From assembly GCF_014199985.1 (NCBI RefSeq), contig NZ_JACHOS010000010.1:167027-231026 (forward strand): DNA of 64,000 nucleotides, read 5' to 3'. Under the pieces are notes generated by a model. That model was not told where the DNA came from. It saw nothing but the letters and a program-made list of their open reading frames with translations, and made no database searches. Shown here piece by piece: positions 34,950 to 43,767 of this stretch. The position numbers and the translations under genes were made by a program. The stretch's first letter is position 1, and each line of letters begins with the position of its first letter. The stretch comes from Methylorubrum rhodesianum. Its GTDB lineage: Bacteria > Pseudomonadota > Alphaproteobacteria > Rhizobiales > Beijerinckiaceae.

Positions 34950-34986
34950 AGTTTTTTTGCGGGGCACCACAAGTTTTTTTAGAAAA
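34950..34986. promoter_or_regulatory. Candidate QscR/CbbR operator: T-tract direct repeats
   Basis: AGTTTTTTT at 34950-34958 recurs at 34972-34980, a 22-base spacing (about two helical turns), followed by AGAAAA. It sits 12 bases upstream of the regulator start in otherwise GC-rich DNA. LysR-type proteins bind T-N11-A-like sites beside their own gene, and the position fits autoregulation plus control of fbp-prk. Confidence 0.45.
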
Positions 34987-35145
34987 CCTTCGACAGCACT
35001 CCCCTGCCGTCTGGCGCTGCCGCCTCGCCGCAGAGTATCATAGTCTCCAACGGGCCTGCATGCCTCCGCGCGCGCATGGCCGGCAAGAACGCTGCGCAGG
35101 ACCTGAACGTGTCACGCGGCCTCGACGGGAGCGAGCCTTAGAACG

Positions 35146-36192
35146 ATGACGAAGCCCAACGGGTCATCCCTCGACGATCATCTCGACGCCGAGGTCGCGC
35201 GCGACGCCTCGCTGGCCGACACCGCCGCCACGATCCGGGCGCTGGCCGCCGCCGCGATCGACGTGAGCGAGACCGTGGGCCGCGGATCGCTCGCCGGCGA
35301 CCTCGCCGCCCAGGGCGAGCATAACAGCGACGGTGACGTGCAGAAGGCGCTCGACGTGATCGCCCACAAGCGCTTCATGCAGGCGCTGGAACAGGCCCCC
35401 GTGGCGCAGGTCGCCTCGGAGGAGGCCGAGGACGTGGTCGAGCTGAAGCGCGACGCGCCGCTCGCGGTGGCGATCGACCCGCTCGACGGCTCCTCCAACA
35501 TCGCCGTCGGCATGGTGGTCGGCACCATCTTCGGCATCCGACCGGTGACACGGGGCGAGGATCCGAACGCCTCGTTCCTGACGCCCGGCACCACCCAGAC
35601 GGCCGCCGGCTTCGTCGTCTACGGCCCGGCCACCACCTTCGTGGTCACGCTCGGCAACGGCACCCGCATCTTCACCCTCGACCGGGCGGAGAAGGTCTTC
35701 CGCCTCACCCACGACGCGATGAAGATCGTGCCGACCGCCAACGAATACGCGATCAACGCCTCGAACGTCCGGCACTGGGACGGGCCGGTGAAATCCTTCA
35801 TCGAGGATTGCCTGCGCGGCACGGAAGGCCCGCGCGACCGCGACTTCAACATGCGCTGGACCGCCGCCCTGGTGGCGGACGCGCAGCGCGTGCTGATCCG
35901 CGGCGGCGTGTTCCTGTATCCGGGCGACAACCGGAAGGGCTACGCGCAGGGGCGCCTGCGCCTCCTCTACGAGACCGCCCCCATCGCCTTCCTGATCGAG
36001 CAGGCCGGCGGCGCCGCCACCGACGGCCAGCACCGCATTCTGGAGCGTGTCGCCACCAAGATCCACGAGCGCTCGCCGCTGGTGTTCGGATCCACCGAGG
36101 AGGTCGAGTGCGTGGCCAAGTACTATGACGGGCGCCAGCCCAGCGCCGGCCGCTCGCCGCTGTTCGGCCAGCGCGGCCTGATGCGGAGTTGA
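35146..36192 (+). CDS. fbp: Fructose-1,6-bisphosphatase, class I (CbbF-like)
   Basis: 348 residues; hydrolyses fructose 1,6-bisphosphate for gluconeogenesis and supply of pentose phosphates. Metal ligands Glu92-Glu93 (ASEEAED), Asp111 and Asp114 (DPLDGSSNI), and FLYPGDNRKGYAQGRLRLLYE are class I hallmarks, not GlpX. It is the first gene after the divergent regulator and is followed by prk. Confidence 0.94.
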   Translation: MTKPNGSSLDDHLDAEVARDASLADTAATIRALAAAAIDVSETVGRGSLAGDLAAQGEHNSDGDVQKALDVIAHKRFMQALEQAPVAQVASEEAEDVVELKRDAPLAVAIDPLDGSSNIAVGMVVGTIFGIRPVTRGEDPNASFLTPGTTQTAAGFVVYGPATTFVVTLGNGTRIFTLDRAEKVFRLTHDAMKIVPTANEYAINASNVRHWDGPVKSFIEDCLRGTEGPRDRDFNMRWTAALVADAQRVLIRGGVFLYPGDNRKGYAQGRLRLLYETAPIAFLIEQAGGAATDGQHRILERVATKIHERSPLVFGSTEEVECVAKYYDGRQPSAGRSPLFGQRGLMRS

Positions 36193-36271
36193 TCAATGGG
36201 TGCATAGTCCCCGGCCTATGGTCGGAGACGAAGCGTCCGGCGGACGACCGCCGCCGCGCATTCGCGCGAGC

Positions 36272-36302
36272 AGAAGGCGATGACGCGGGATCATCGCCTT
36301 CT
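36272..36302 (+). other. 12-bp perfect stem-loop between fbp and prk
   Basis: Arms 36272-36283 and 36291-36302, 7-base loop, 37 bases before the prk ATG. There is no T-run after it, so termination is unlikely; it may be a processing or stability element setting the fbp/prk ratio. Confidence 0.65.
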
Positions 36303-36338
36303 GGAACCAAGCACTCGGCCCGATTCATCTGAAGAGCC

Positions 36339-37199
36339 ATGTCGGCGCGTCACCCCATCATCTCGGTCACCGGCTCCTCGGGGGCCGGGACCACCTCCGT
36401 CCGCAACACCTTCGAGCAGATCTTCCGCCGGGAGGACGTCAGCGCCGTCTATATCGAGGGCGACGGCTTCCACGCCTACGATCGCGACACCATGCGCGCG
36501 ATGATGGCGCACGAGCCGACGCTGAGCCACTTCGCGCCGCGGGCCAACCTCCTGCCCGAGCTGGAGGAGGTGTTCCGCAGCTACAGCGAGTCCGGCACCG
36601 GCCGCACCCGGCACTATGCCCACGACGACGCGGACGCGGCCCGCTACGGCGTGCCGATGGGCTCCTTCACGCCCTGGGAGCCGTTCCAGCCGGGCTCGGA
36701 CCTGCTGTTCTACGAGGGCCTGCACGGCTGCGTCGTCGACAACAACGTCGATCTCGCCCGCTATCCCGATCTCAAGATCGGGGTGGTGCCGGTGATCAAC
36801 CTCGAATGGATCCAGAAGCTGCACCGGGACCGCTCGACCCGCGGCTACTCGACCGAGGCCGTGACCGACGTGATCCTGCGCCGGATGCCGGACTACGTGC
36901 AGACGATCTGCCCGCAATTCTCGTGGACGGACATCAACTTCCAGCGGGTGCCGACGGTCGACACCTCGAACCCGTTCATCGCCCGCTGGATCCCGACGGC
37001 GGACGAGTCGATGGTGGTGATCCGCTTCAAGGATCCGAAGGGGATCGACTTCTCCTACCTCGTCTCGATGATCCACGACAGCTTCATGAGTCGGGCCAAC
37101 TCCATCGTCATTCCCGGCGGCAAGCTCGATCTGGCGATGCAGCTCATCCTGACACCGATCATCATGCAGTTGGTGGAACGACGGCGGCGATTGGCTTGA
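36339..37199 (+). CDS. prkB: Phosphoribulokinase
   Basis: 286 residues; makes ribulose 1,5-bisphosphate from ribulose 5-phosphate and ATP. P-loop GSSGAGTTS (12-20), catalytic Asp42 with His45 and Arg49 (EGDGFHAYDR), and the bacterial class I core from IGVVPVINLEWIQKLHRD through DINFQRVP to ARWIPTADES are intact and very close to the Rhodobacter enzyme. No RuBisCO gene is in the window. In M. extorquens the product has been reported to act as the signal for QscR, whose gene lies divergently upstream of fbp. Confidence 0.95.
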   Translation: MSARHPIISVTGSSGAGTTSVRNTFEQIFRREDVSAVYIEGDGFHAYDRDTMRAMMAHEPTLSHFAPRANLLPELEEVFRSYSESGTGRTRHYAHDDADAARYGVPMGSFTPWEPFQPGSDLLFYEGLHGCVVDNNVDLARYPDLKIGVVPVINLEWIQKLHRDRSTRGYSTEAVTDVILRRMPDYVQTICPQFSWTDINFQRVPTVDTSNPFIARWIPTADESMVVIRFKDPKGIDFSYLVSMIHDSFMSRANSIVIPGGKLDLAMQLILTPIIMQLVERRRRLA

Positions 37200-37265
37200 A
37201 GCTTCCCGTCCTCGCGGGGCGAAACCGAAGCCATCCAGAGCGCGCTCTTCGGGGAGGTCGCGCCG

Positions 37266-37296
37266 CTGGATCGCTTCGCCGACGCTCGCGATGACG
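37266..37296. repeat. Dispersed CTGGATCGCTTCG...GATGACG element, copy 1
   Basis: Shares CTGGATCGCTTCG and CTCGCGATGACG with 47662-47693, separated by 6-7 variable bases. It lies in the 3' gap between the convergent prk and hydrolase genes. Elements of this style are common as extragenic repeats in alphaproteobacteria. Confidence 0.6.
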
Positions 37297-37312
37297 GGCG
37301 GGACCACGCCCC

Positions 37313-38209
37313 TCAGGCGCCCTCGACACCCGACAGCTCGACGGGTGCAGCCCCCCGCTCCCCATCGAGAAACGCCGCCACAGCTCGCGAAAACTCCGGC
37401 GTGCGCAGATAGCCGTAGGACTTGTGGGGGTTCACGCCGCCACGCGGGCGCCGGTAGGCATTGACCACCGGGCAATCGGTGACGCCGACGCCCGCCGCGT
37501 TCGGGACATAGGCCTCGGCCAAGGTCGTGCCGACGGTCGCCAGATCCTCACGGTCGCCGAGATTGCTCCAGCGGGCGACCGCGTACGGCACCTGCAAGGC
37601 GCCGTGCTCCTCGGCCAGCCGATGCTTGATTTCGGCGAGTCCCAGCGGCGCACCCATGGTGACGAAGTGGGCGATCCGCGGACAGCGCCCGTCGCGCTCG
37701 AGCTGCCGCAGCACATCGTAGGCGATCAGCGAACCCATGGAATGGGCCGCGATCAGCAGCGGCCGGTCCGCATGCTGCATCAGCGCCTCCCGCAGCCGCT
37801 CGCGCGCGGCCTCGCGAAACGTGCCGTCCTCGTAATAGCCCCACAGGTCGTCGAGCCGGTGCTCGATGATGAAATCGTCGAGAACGAGGTGCCCGGTCTT
37901 CTCCTGCGCCCATTCGACGATGCGGTAGAGCCGGTCGGTCAGGGTCGGGGCACAGGCGCCATCGGCACTCGGGAACGGCCCCCTCCCCCGGGCGGGGTAG
38001 TAGGGCTCCCGGTTGTGGTCCTCGGAGAGCGGCGCGTCGTAGCGCAGGTCGGCCCAGTAGACGAATTCGAAGGACAGATCCCCCGGATCCTCCCCGAGAT
38101 TGCGCCGCAGACCCTCGCGGATCGCGGCCGCCCACCACGCCTGCTTCTCCTCCTTCGGCGGCTTGTTGGCGAGGCCATGGATGCCGAGGATGAGCGGACG
38201 GTCCTGCAT
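37313..38209 (-). CDS. Alpha/beta-hydrolase family protein
   Basis: 298 residues. The nucleophile elbow is AHSMGSLIAYDVL (Ser in the GxSxG-like AHSMGS), preceded by an oxyanion-type HGLANKPP near the N-terminus, with the acid and a late His in GVNPHKSYGYLR. No signal peptide. Substrate unknown; the overall look is of a cytoplasmic serine esterase or lipase-like protein. The start at 38209 was chosen because the strand that begins the fold follows it; the Shine-Dalgarno sequence is weak. Confidence 0.78.
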   Translation of the reverse strand: MQDRPLILGIHGLANKPPKEEKQAWWAAAIREGLRRNLGEDPGDLSFEFVYWADLRYDAPLSEDHNREPYYPARGRGPFPSADGACAPTLTDRLYRIVEWAQEKTGHLVLDDFIIEHRLDDLWGYYEDGTFREAARERLREALMQHADRPLLIAAHSMGSLIAYDVLRQLERDGRCPRIAHFVTMGAPLGLAEIKHRLAEEHGALQVPYAVARWSNLGDREDLATVGTTLAEAYVPNAAGVGVTDCPVVNAYRRPRGGVNPHKSYGYLRTPEFSRAVAAFLDGERGAAPVELSGVEGA

Positions 38210-38381
38210 CGGTCGGGAAGGGGGGCCTTGCGCGTCGTCGGTTGCCGGCTCAGGGCCAGCGTCGCAGGGCATATAGCGCGCGGACCTCGGCGGTCCGCGC
38301 GACAAATCGGCAGCAAGGTTCCCCTGCGGGAAATCTCCTCACCGTCAGCGGTAGGGAGCGATCGCTGAGGACGTGCGGGCG

Positions 38382-39128
38382 CTACGCGCCCATCTTCTCC
38401 ACCAGCGCATCGGAGAGCGCAAAGTTGACGTAGACGTTCTGCACGTCGTCCTGGTCCTCGATCACCTCGACGAGGCGGATCAGCTTCTCGCCGGTCTCGT
38501 CATCGACGTCGATGGTGTTCTGCGCCTTCCAGATCAAGCCGGTGCGGCGCGGCTCGCCGAAGCGGGCCTCCAGCGCCTTCGAGACCTCGCCATAGGCATC
38601 CTGGGCGCAGGTGACCTCGTGGCCGTCGGTATCCGAGCGCACGTCGTCGGCGCCGGCCTCGATGGCGGCCTCCAGCATGGTGTCGGCGTCGGCGACGTCG
38701 GGAGCGAAGGCGATGACGCCGACCCGGTCGAACATGAAGGCGACGGCGCCGGTCTCGGCGAGGCTGCCGCCCGACTTGGTGAAGGCCGAGCGAACGTCGG
38801 AGGCCGTGCGGTTGCGGTTGTCGGTCTGCGCCTCGACGATCAGGGCGGCGCCGCCGGGGCCGTAGCCCTCGTAGCGGATCTCCTCGTAGTTCTCGCCCTC
38901 GTTGCCCGCCGCCTTCTTGATGGCGCGCTCGATGTTGTCCTTGGGCATGTTCTCGGCCCGGGCCGCAAGGATGGCGGCGCGCAGGCGCGGATTCATCGAC
39001 GGGTCGGGCGTGCCGAGCTTGGCCGCCACCGTGATTTCGCGGGCGAGCTTGCTGAACACCTTCGAGCGGACCGCGTCGACGCGGCCCTTGCGGTGCATGA
39101 TGTTCTTGAACTGGGAATGCCCGGCCAT
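38382..39128 (-). CDS. YebC/PmpR-family protein
   Basis: 248 residues, complete. Begins [20 protein letters not shown] and contains [25 protein letters not shown] and [16 protein letters not shown], the family's fingerprints. Members bind DNA or assist translation of proline-rich stretches; which role applies here is open. In many bacteria it sits near ruvCAB, but here it is 14 kb away. Confidence 0.95.
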   Translation of the reverse strand: MAGHSQFKNIMHRKGRVDAVRSKVFSKLAREITVAAKLGTPDPSMNPRLRAAILAARAENMPKDNIERAIKKAAGNEGENYEEIRYEGYGPGGAALIVEAQTDNRNRTASDVRSAFTKSGGSLAETGAVAFMFDRVGVIAFAPDVADADTMLEAAIEAGADDVRSDTDGHEVTCAQDAYGEVSKALEARFGEPRRTGLIWKAQNTIDVDDETGEKLIRLVEVIEDQDDVQNVYVNFALSDALVEKMGA

Positions 39129-39434
39129 GGCGGGTTCGTCTTCTCGTTCGTGCGGGCGGAGGGCTCCTTCGAAGAGAAAGGATCCTCGACGTCGCGCGGG
39201 ATTGTGTCGGGGGCTCCGCTTATAGGCCGCAGCCGCCCCCTGGCGCAACGCGAGGCGGTCACGGCGATCGAGCCCTCCGGCGTCACCCGCTTCTGCAGCA
39301 TGGAGGCGATCGGGATCGGCGTATCGCCTCCTCTCTTCCCCTCGCGCCGTCCCTGGCCGGGATCGCGGTGGAGATGTTAAAAGGCGTACGCGAAGACCCG
39401 ACGTCTCTTCCCGACCTCAAGTGGAACGTCTGCA

Positions 39435-39620
39435 ATGCCGACGACCGAGACGGGCACGGCCGGTGACCCTCGCAAGCCCTGGCGCTTCGTCCTCGCCGCC
39501 TTGCTGGGGACGCTCGCCGGCGCGACGCTGTTCCCGAGACCCGCCAGGGGCGGCGCGAGGGACGATCTCAGGCCTGATCCTCCTCCAGCAGGGCCCGATA
39601 GCGTGCCGCCGAACGGCTGA
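39435..39620 (+). CDS. Possible small membrane protein, 61 residues
   Basis: Polar start, one hydrophobic segment (about 17-33, RFVLAALLGTLAGATLFP) and a Pro-rich tail. The last 53 bases overlap the end of the convergent MBL-fold gene. The start signal is weak (GGAA). It could be a chance frame; reported because the 306 bases before it otherwise hold nothing I recognise apart from the yebC promoter. Confidence 0.3.
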   Translation: MPTTETGTAGDPRKPWRFVLAALLGTLAGATLFPRPARGGARDDLRPDPPPAGPDSVPPNG

Positions 39621-40380
39621 CGACGGTGCCCGCCTCCTCCGCGATATGCAGGCCGAAGGCGCCGTAGAGGCGCGCGAACGCCTTCGCTTCGAGCCGCGTC
39701 GCGATGCGGGCCACGGTGCCGCCGGAGAGCGGCAGCCGGTTCGGATAGCTCCACAGGAAGGAGACGCTCTTCCGATCGGCGCCGGGCTGCACGATGTCCC
39801 CGGCGAGGATCGCGCCACGTCCCCCCGCTCCGTCCCGCCAGTGCAGTACGGCGCCGCCGGGGAAGTGGCCGCCGAGGCGCATCAGGGTCAGGCCGGGCGC
39901 GAGATCGCGCTCGTCCTCCTCCCAGAACACGATGCGGTCGTCGGGGCGCATCACCCATTCGCGGTCGCGGGCGTGAAGGTAGACCGGCGCGTCGAAGGCG
40001 GCGGCCCAGTCCGGCATCGCGGTGTAATAGTGGGGGTGGGAGATGGCGATGCCGGCAAGGCCGCCGAGCGACCGCACCAGCGCAACCGTGGCCGGATCAA
40101 GAAGCGCGAGGCAGTCCCAGAGAAAGTTGCCCCGGGGCGTCCGCAGCAGGAAGGCGCGCTGGCCGATGCCGAAACGGGGCTGCGTCTCGATCTCGAACAG
40201 CCCGGGCTCGGCCTGCCGCCACGCATTGGCGTGAGCGGCCGCGAGCCTGTCGGGCGTCGTCCAGTCCTGGCCGGAGGCGGGCACGTATTGCCGCTCCTCG
40301 TCGCAGATCGGGCAGCGGCCGGGCGGGGCCGGCGCGTCCGGGAAGCTGGTCCCACAGGTGACGCAGATGTGGATCGTCAC
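39568..40380 (-). CDS. MBL-fold protein with N-terminal zinc ribbon
   Basis: 270 residues, GTG start. Residues 1-30 form a CxxC...CxxC zinc ribbon (Cys6, Cys9, Cys23, Cys26), followed by a metallo-beta-lactamase fold. The usual HxHxDH motif reads H115-P-H117-Y-Y-T: the first two His remain but the Asp and third His are replaced. Later metal positions (GGHFPGG; AILAGDIVQPG) are kept. It may bind one metal or use a different chemistry. It follows the small gene at 40412-40615 by 31 bases. Confidence 0.75.
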   Translation of the reverse strand: MTIHICVTCGTSFPDAPAPPGRCPICDEERQYVPASGQDWTTPDRLAAAHANAWRQAEPGLFEIETQPRFGIGQRAFLLRTPRGNFLWDCLALLDPATVALVRSLGGLAGIAISHPHYYTAMPDWAAAFDAPVYLHARDREWVMRPDDRIVFWEEDERDLAPGLTLMRLGGHFPGGAVLHWRDGAGGRGAILAGDIVQPGADRKSVSFLWSYPNRLPLSGGTVARIATRLEAKAFARLYGAFGLHIAEEAGTVVSRSAARYRALLEEDQA

Positions 40381-40411
40381 GGGCTCATCCCCGCTCGTGC
40401 CGGCAAGGTGA

Positions 40412-40615
40412 TCAGTCGCCGCCCTGGCCAACCGCCGAGCCGGTGCCTTCGCGCGAGGATCCATCCTCGGCCCGCTCGGCACCCATGTCTCCCGGCTCGG
40501 TCGGGGCCGGGGAGCGGTGCCCCGGAACCGGCGAGGCGACCGGGCGCTGCTCGTAGGTCCGGGCACTCGGTGTCTCGACCGGATCGTCGGGGCGGGTCGC
40601 GTCGCTCGAGTTCAC
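40412..40615 (-). CDS. Small hydrophilic protein, 67 residues
   Basis: GTG start with AGGAGA 7 bases upstream. Pro/Glu/Ser/Asp/Gly-rich, no Cys or Trp, probably disordered, resembling the trio at 28.7-29.6 kb in composition. Likely cotranscribed with the MBL-fold gene. No family recognised. Confidence 0.5.
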   Translation of the reverse strand: MNSSDATRPDDPVETPSARTYEQRPVASPVPGHRSPAPTEPGDMGAERAEDGSSREGTGSAVGQGGD

Positions 40616-40800
40616 GGCCTGTCTCCTGGGTCTTTCCCGGTGAAGAGCCGCGCGATCGATCCGGTTCCCTCGTGGCGGCGCCCGCGGGAGCGGAGAACCG
40701 ACCTAGCGCGAACCCGATTCAAGGGGCAGAACACAGGATCTTCCGCCGGATTCTTCTCCCCTGGCCCGGAAGAGGCGCAACCCGGACAGGCCCCACGACG

Positions 40801-41121
40801 ATGCAGCGCTCGCTCCTTCTCCCTCACGCTCTGTGCCTCGGCACGGCAATCCTCGGCCTTGCCGCGACTGCGGCCTCGGCGCAGGAGCGGCCCTTCACCC
40901 CGTCCCTGACCTGTGCGGCGGTGCAGGCCATCGTCGCGCGGCAGCGCCGTGTCGTGCTCGCCACGAGCCCGAACGCCTACGAGATGGTGCATTTCGAGAG
41001 CGGCGACTGCCGGAACGAGGTGACCGCCCGGCCCGCCTTCGAACCGACTCTCGACGATCCGAACTGCTTCGCCGGCTACCGCTGCGTCCAGCGCAACAAC
41101 GGCGAGAACACCGCGCGCTGA
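40801..41121 (+). CDS. Small exported protein, four cysteines
   Basis: 106 residues: signal peptide (cleavage near ASA-QER, residue 27) and a mature part with Cys in LTCAAV, GDCRN, NCFAGYRC, suggesting two disulfides. No catalytic motif recognised; periplasmic location inferred. Converges with the acetyltransferase-like gene 10 bases away. Confidence 0.65.
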   Translation: MQRSLLLPHALCLGTAILGLAATAASAQERPFTPSLTCAAVQAIVARQRRVVLATSPNAYEMVHFESGDCRNEVTARPAFEPTLDDPNCFAGYRCVQRNNGENTAR

Positions 41122-41131
41122 GGGTGGCGTG

Positions 41132-42277
41132 TCAGCCCCGCCGCAGCAGCCGCTTGGCTTCGGCCCGGGCGCGATGCTCGAACCGGGCAAGACGCAGGCG
41201 CCGCTCCAGGGAGATCAAGCCGGCGCCCGGCGGCAGCGCGACGATCTCGGCGATGGTCTCGCGCTCGGGATAGAGGCTTTCCAGCGCCGAGCCCGGCAGC
41301 GTCGCCGAATCGAGCCGCCCGGCAAAGCCGTCCGCGTGGAGGGCGCGGACGATGGCCTCCTCCAGCACCAGGCCGGGGGCCTGGGCCCGCAGGGTCTCGT
41401 CGTAGGCGGTCTTGAGCAGATAGGCGGTCCCGCCTGAGATCAGGGCGAGGCTGGCCGCGACGGTGCGTCCGTCGAGGCGCAGCAGGTCGGCCCGCACGCT
41501 CACCGGGTCACCCTGCGGCCGGAACAGGGCGCGGGCGAAGGCCTCCGTCTGCGGGCGGCTGCGCAGGGCCGTGCCGGCCTCGCCTTTCCAGCCGGCGGCC
41601 TCGACGGCGAGAAAATCCTCCAGCGCCCGCTCCAGCGCCGGCCCCTCCGTCGTGCTCTCGAGCGTGAGCGTCCCGGCCTCCTCCAGCCGGCGGCGGCGGC
41701 GGCGCAGATCCTTGAGGCGGCTCTTGTGCGGGTGGCCGGCGAGGAAGGCGTCGTGATCGGCGCGCCGGTCGAGAACCGGGCGCTCGAAGCTTGCGACGGT
41801 GCCGACCTGCCAGCCGGCCCGCTCCATGGCGGCGAGGAGCCCGGCTCCGGGTCGCCCCTCGGTGGCGAGCAGCGGCCAGCGCCAGGGACGCCCACCCGAG
41901 GCGAGCGCGAGGCCCTCGACCAGGGCGTCGAGTCGACCCTCCAGGCCGGGACCGTCGGCGACGAGCGGCGTGGTCGCGGTCACGTAGGGCGAGTGGAACG
42001 GCTGCGCGATCGCGGCACCCAGGCCGGTGATGTCGGGGCGCAGGGCGAAGGGCAGCAGGGCCGCGATCCGCCCGTCCTCGCGGACAATCACGGCTGAGAG
42101 GCGGGGATGGCACAGGCCGTGATCGCGGTGCGCCGCGACGACGGGCCGCGTGTAGAACGGATGGGGCGCGACGGCCCCGGCGGCCAGTGCGTCCCAGGCC
42201 GCGGCGTCCGCAGCGAGCGCGGCGACGGGCTCGACAGTGATCCGCGGCGATCCTGACAGGGAAGGGGCGCGGATCAC
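41132..42277 (-). CDS. FemAB/GNAT-like (CelD/BioF2-type) protein
   Basis: 381 residues, GTG start overlapping the flippase stop by 4 bases (GTGA). It has the double-GNAT layout of proteins annotated as cellulose-biosynthesis CelD or FemAB-like: FYTRPVVAAHRDHG, a basic stretch HKSRLKDLRRRRRRLEEAG, then FLAVEAAGWKGEAGTAL and SGGTAYLLKTAYDE. Likely transfers an acyl or aminoacyl group in envelope polysaccharide or lipid modification. Substrate unknown. Confidence 0.8.
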   Translation of the reverse strand: MIRAPSLSGSPRITVEPVAALAADAAAWDALAAGAVAPHPFYTRPVVAAHRDHGLCHPRLSAVIVREDGRIAALLPFALRPDITGLGAAIAQPFHSPYVTATTPLVADGPGLEGRLDALVEGLALASGGRPWRWPLLATEGRPGAGLLAAMERAGWQVGTVASFERPVLDRRADHDAFLAGHPHKSRLKDLRRRRRRLEEAGTLTLESTTEGPALERALEDFLAVEAAGWKGEAGTALRSRPQTEAFARALFRPQGDPVSVRADLLRLDGRTVAASLALISGGTAYLLKTAYDETLRAQAPGLVLEEAIVRALHADGFAGRLDSATLPGSALESLYPERETIAEIVALPPGAGLISLERRLRLARFEHRARAEAKRLLRRG

Positions 42278-43650
42278 CGGGCGGCACTCCGCCGGGACAA
42301 CCCGACGACCGGCGTCGCGAGGCCATGGAGCGACCGCGCCCCGAGCGCCAGGACGAACCCGCGCAGCGTCTGGGCCAGCGCCACCGCGACCGCCGCTCCG
42401 GCAACCCCGAGCCAGGGGATCAGGACGAGGCAGAGCCCGGCGGCCAGGACCAGCATCGCCAGGGTGACCCCGGCGCAGAGCCGCTCGCCGCCGAGCATCG
42501 TCAGCACATCCTCGGCCGGGCCGAACAGGCTCGCCGCAACGCTGCCGGCGACGAGGATCGCCAGAACCGGCAGGCTGGCGCGAAACCCCTCGCCGAACAG
42601 GCCGAGCAGCATCGGCGACACCGCGACGACGGCCAGCCCGATCCCCGCCGTCGCCAGGAAGGTCCAGCGCGCCTGCAGGCGCACGAGATCGGCGAGGCCG
42701 GCCTCGTCGCCGCGTGCGCGGGCGGCGGCGAGGCGCTGGGCGGTCGTGGCCGAGGCCGCGTAATGCACGAAGGCCACGAATTGCTGGATGCGGGTCGCGG
42801 CGAAGTAGAGGCCGACCGCTTCCGGCGGCGCGAGGAAGCCGAGGATCACGACATCGACGAAGCCGAAGGCGCTCGCGGCGAGATCGCCCGCCGCGATCGG
42901 CAGGCAAGCGGCCAGCCACAGCCGCCAGCGGTAGAGGCGCGGCCCGTGCGACAGATGCCGCCGCAGGCGCGCCAGCAGGAGTCCCGCCTGGACGGCGGCG
43001 GCGAGGCCTGTCGCGGCGAGCGTGCAGGCGACGGCGACCCAGGCCTCGGCCGGCGCACCCGCCAGCACGGCACCGATCATCGCCACCATGATCAGGGCCT
43101 GACGCAGAAGGTAGGGCGGCGCGATGGCCAGAAGCGGCCAGCCCTGACTGCGGGCCACACCCTCGAGATAGTCCTGGAAGGCGAAGAGCGGCACGACGAA
43201 GGCCGCGACAAGAATGGGCGTGCCGTAGGGGCCGGCGAGCAGGCCGCCCTGCAAGAAGGCGACGGCAAGGCCGCCGAGCGAGAGGGCGAGCCCGCCGCCG
43301 AGGCTGGCCAGCGCCCCGCCGAGGAGGAAGCCGCGCACGCTGTCGAGCCGTCCCGTCGCCTGATCGGCGGGCAGGAACCGGCAGGCCCCCTGTGACAGGC
43401 CGAAGGTCGCGGTGTGGCCGAGGATGGCGATCCAGACCCAGACGGTGGCGAAGACTCCGTACTCCGCCCCGCCCATCATGCGGGCCATCAGGACCTGCGC
43501 CCCGTAGGCGAACCCGGCCGCGCCGATGCGGACCGCGAACACGCCGAGGGCGGCGACCGCCGCGGTGGCTCGCCCCGTCCGAAGGCGGACGAGAAGCGTC
43601 TCGATCGAGGATGGCGGGAGGCCGCCCGCGATCACCTTGTCCGCTGCCAT
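42274..43650 (-). CDS. Oligosaccharide flippase (Wzx/MATE-type)
   Basis: 458 residues with about 12-14 hydrophobic helices, starting GAAGFAYGAQVLMARMMGGAEYG, the typical first helix of polysaccharide flippases. It would move lipid-linked sugars across the inner membrane. Translationally coupled to the FemAB-like gene and 117 bases downstream of the SGNH hydrolase gene on the same strand. Confidence 0.88.
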   Translation of the reverse strand: MAADKVIAGGLPPSSIETLLVRLRTGRATAAVAALGVFAVRIGAAGFAYGAQVLMARMMGGAEYGVFATVWVWIAILGHTATFGLSQGACRFLPADQATGRLDSVRGFLLGGALASLGGGLALSLGGLAVAFLQGGLLAGPYGTPILVAAFVVPLFAFQDYLEGVARSQGWPLLAIAPPYLLRQALIMVAMIGAVLAGAPAEAWVAVACTLAATGLAAAVQAGLLLARLRRHLSHGPRLYRWRLWLAACLPIAAGDLAASAFGFVDVVILGFLAPPEAVGLYFAATRIQQFVAFVHYAASATTAQRLAAARARGDEAGLADLVRLQARWTFLATAGIGLAVVAVSPMLLGLFGEGFRASLPVLAILVAGSVAASLFGPAEDVLTMLGGERLCAGVTLAMLVLAAGLCLVLIPWLGVAGAAVAVALAQTLRGFVLALGARSLHGLATPVVGLSRRSAAR

Positions 43651-43767
43651 GGGGCGCCATCCGAAAGGGCGCCGGGCGCGGGAAGGGCCGGCACGCTCGG
43701 GTCTCAGCCTAGGAAGCGCGGGATTTCGAGCGGGTTAAGAGGGCCTGACAAAACAGCCGTGGCGGGC

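Noticed and set aside
32711..34972. A 753-codon frame joining the LysR region to the ferredoxin reductase
   Set aside because: The upstream half is an out-of-frame reading of the regulator; the real reductase starts at 33952 with a normal FAD motif.
33949..37199. A complete Calvin cycle operon
   Set aside because: Only regulator, FBPase and PRK are present here, with rpe-cbbY at a distance; no RuBisCO, transketolase or aldolase genes were found in the window.
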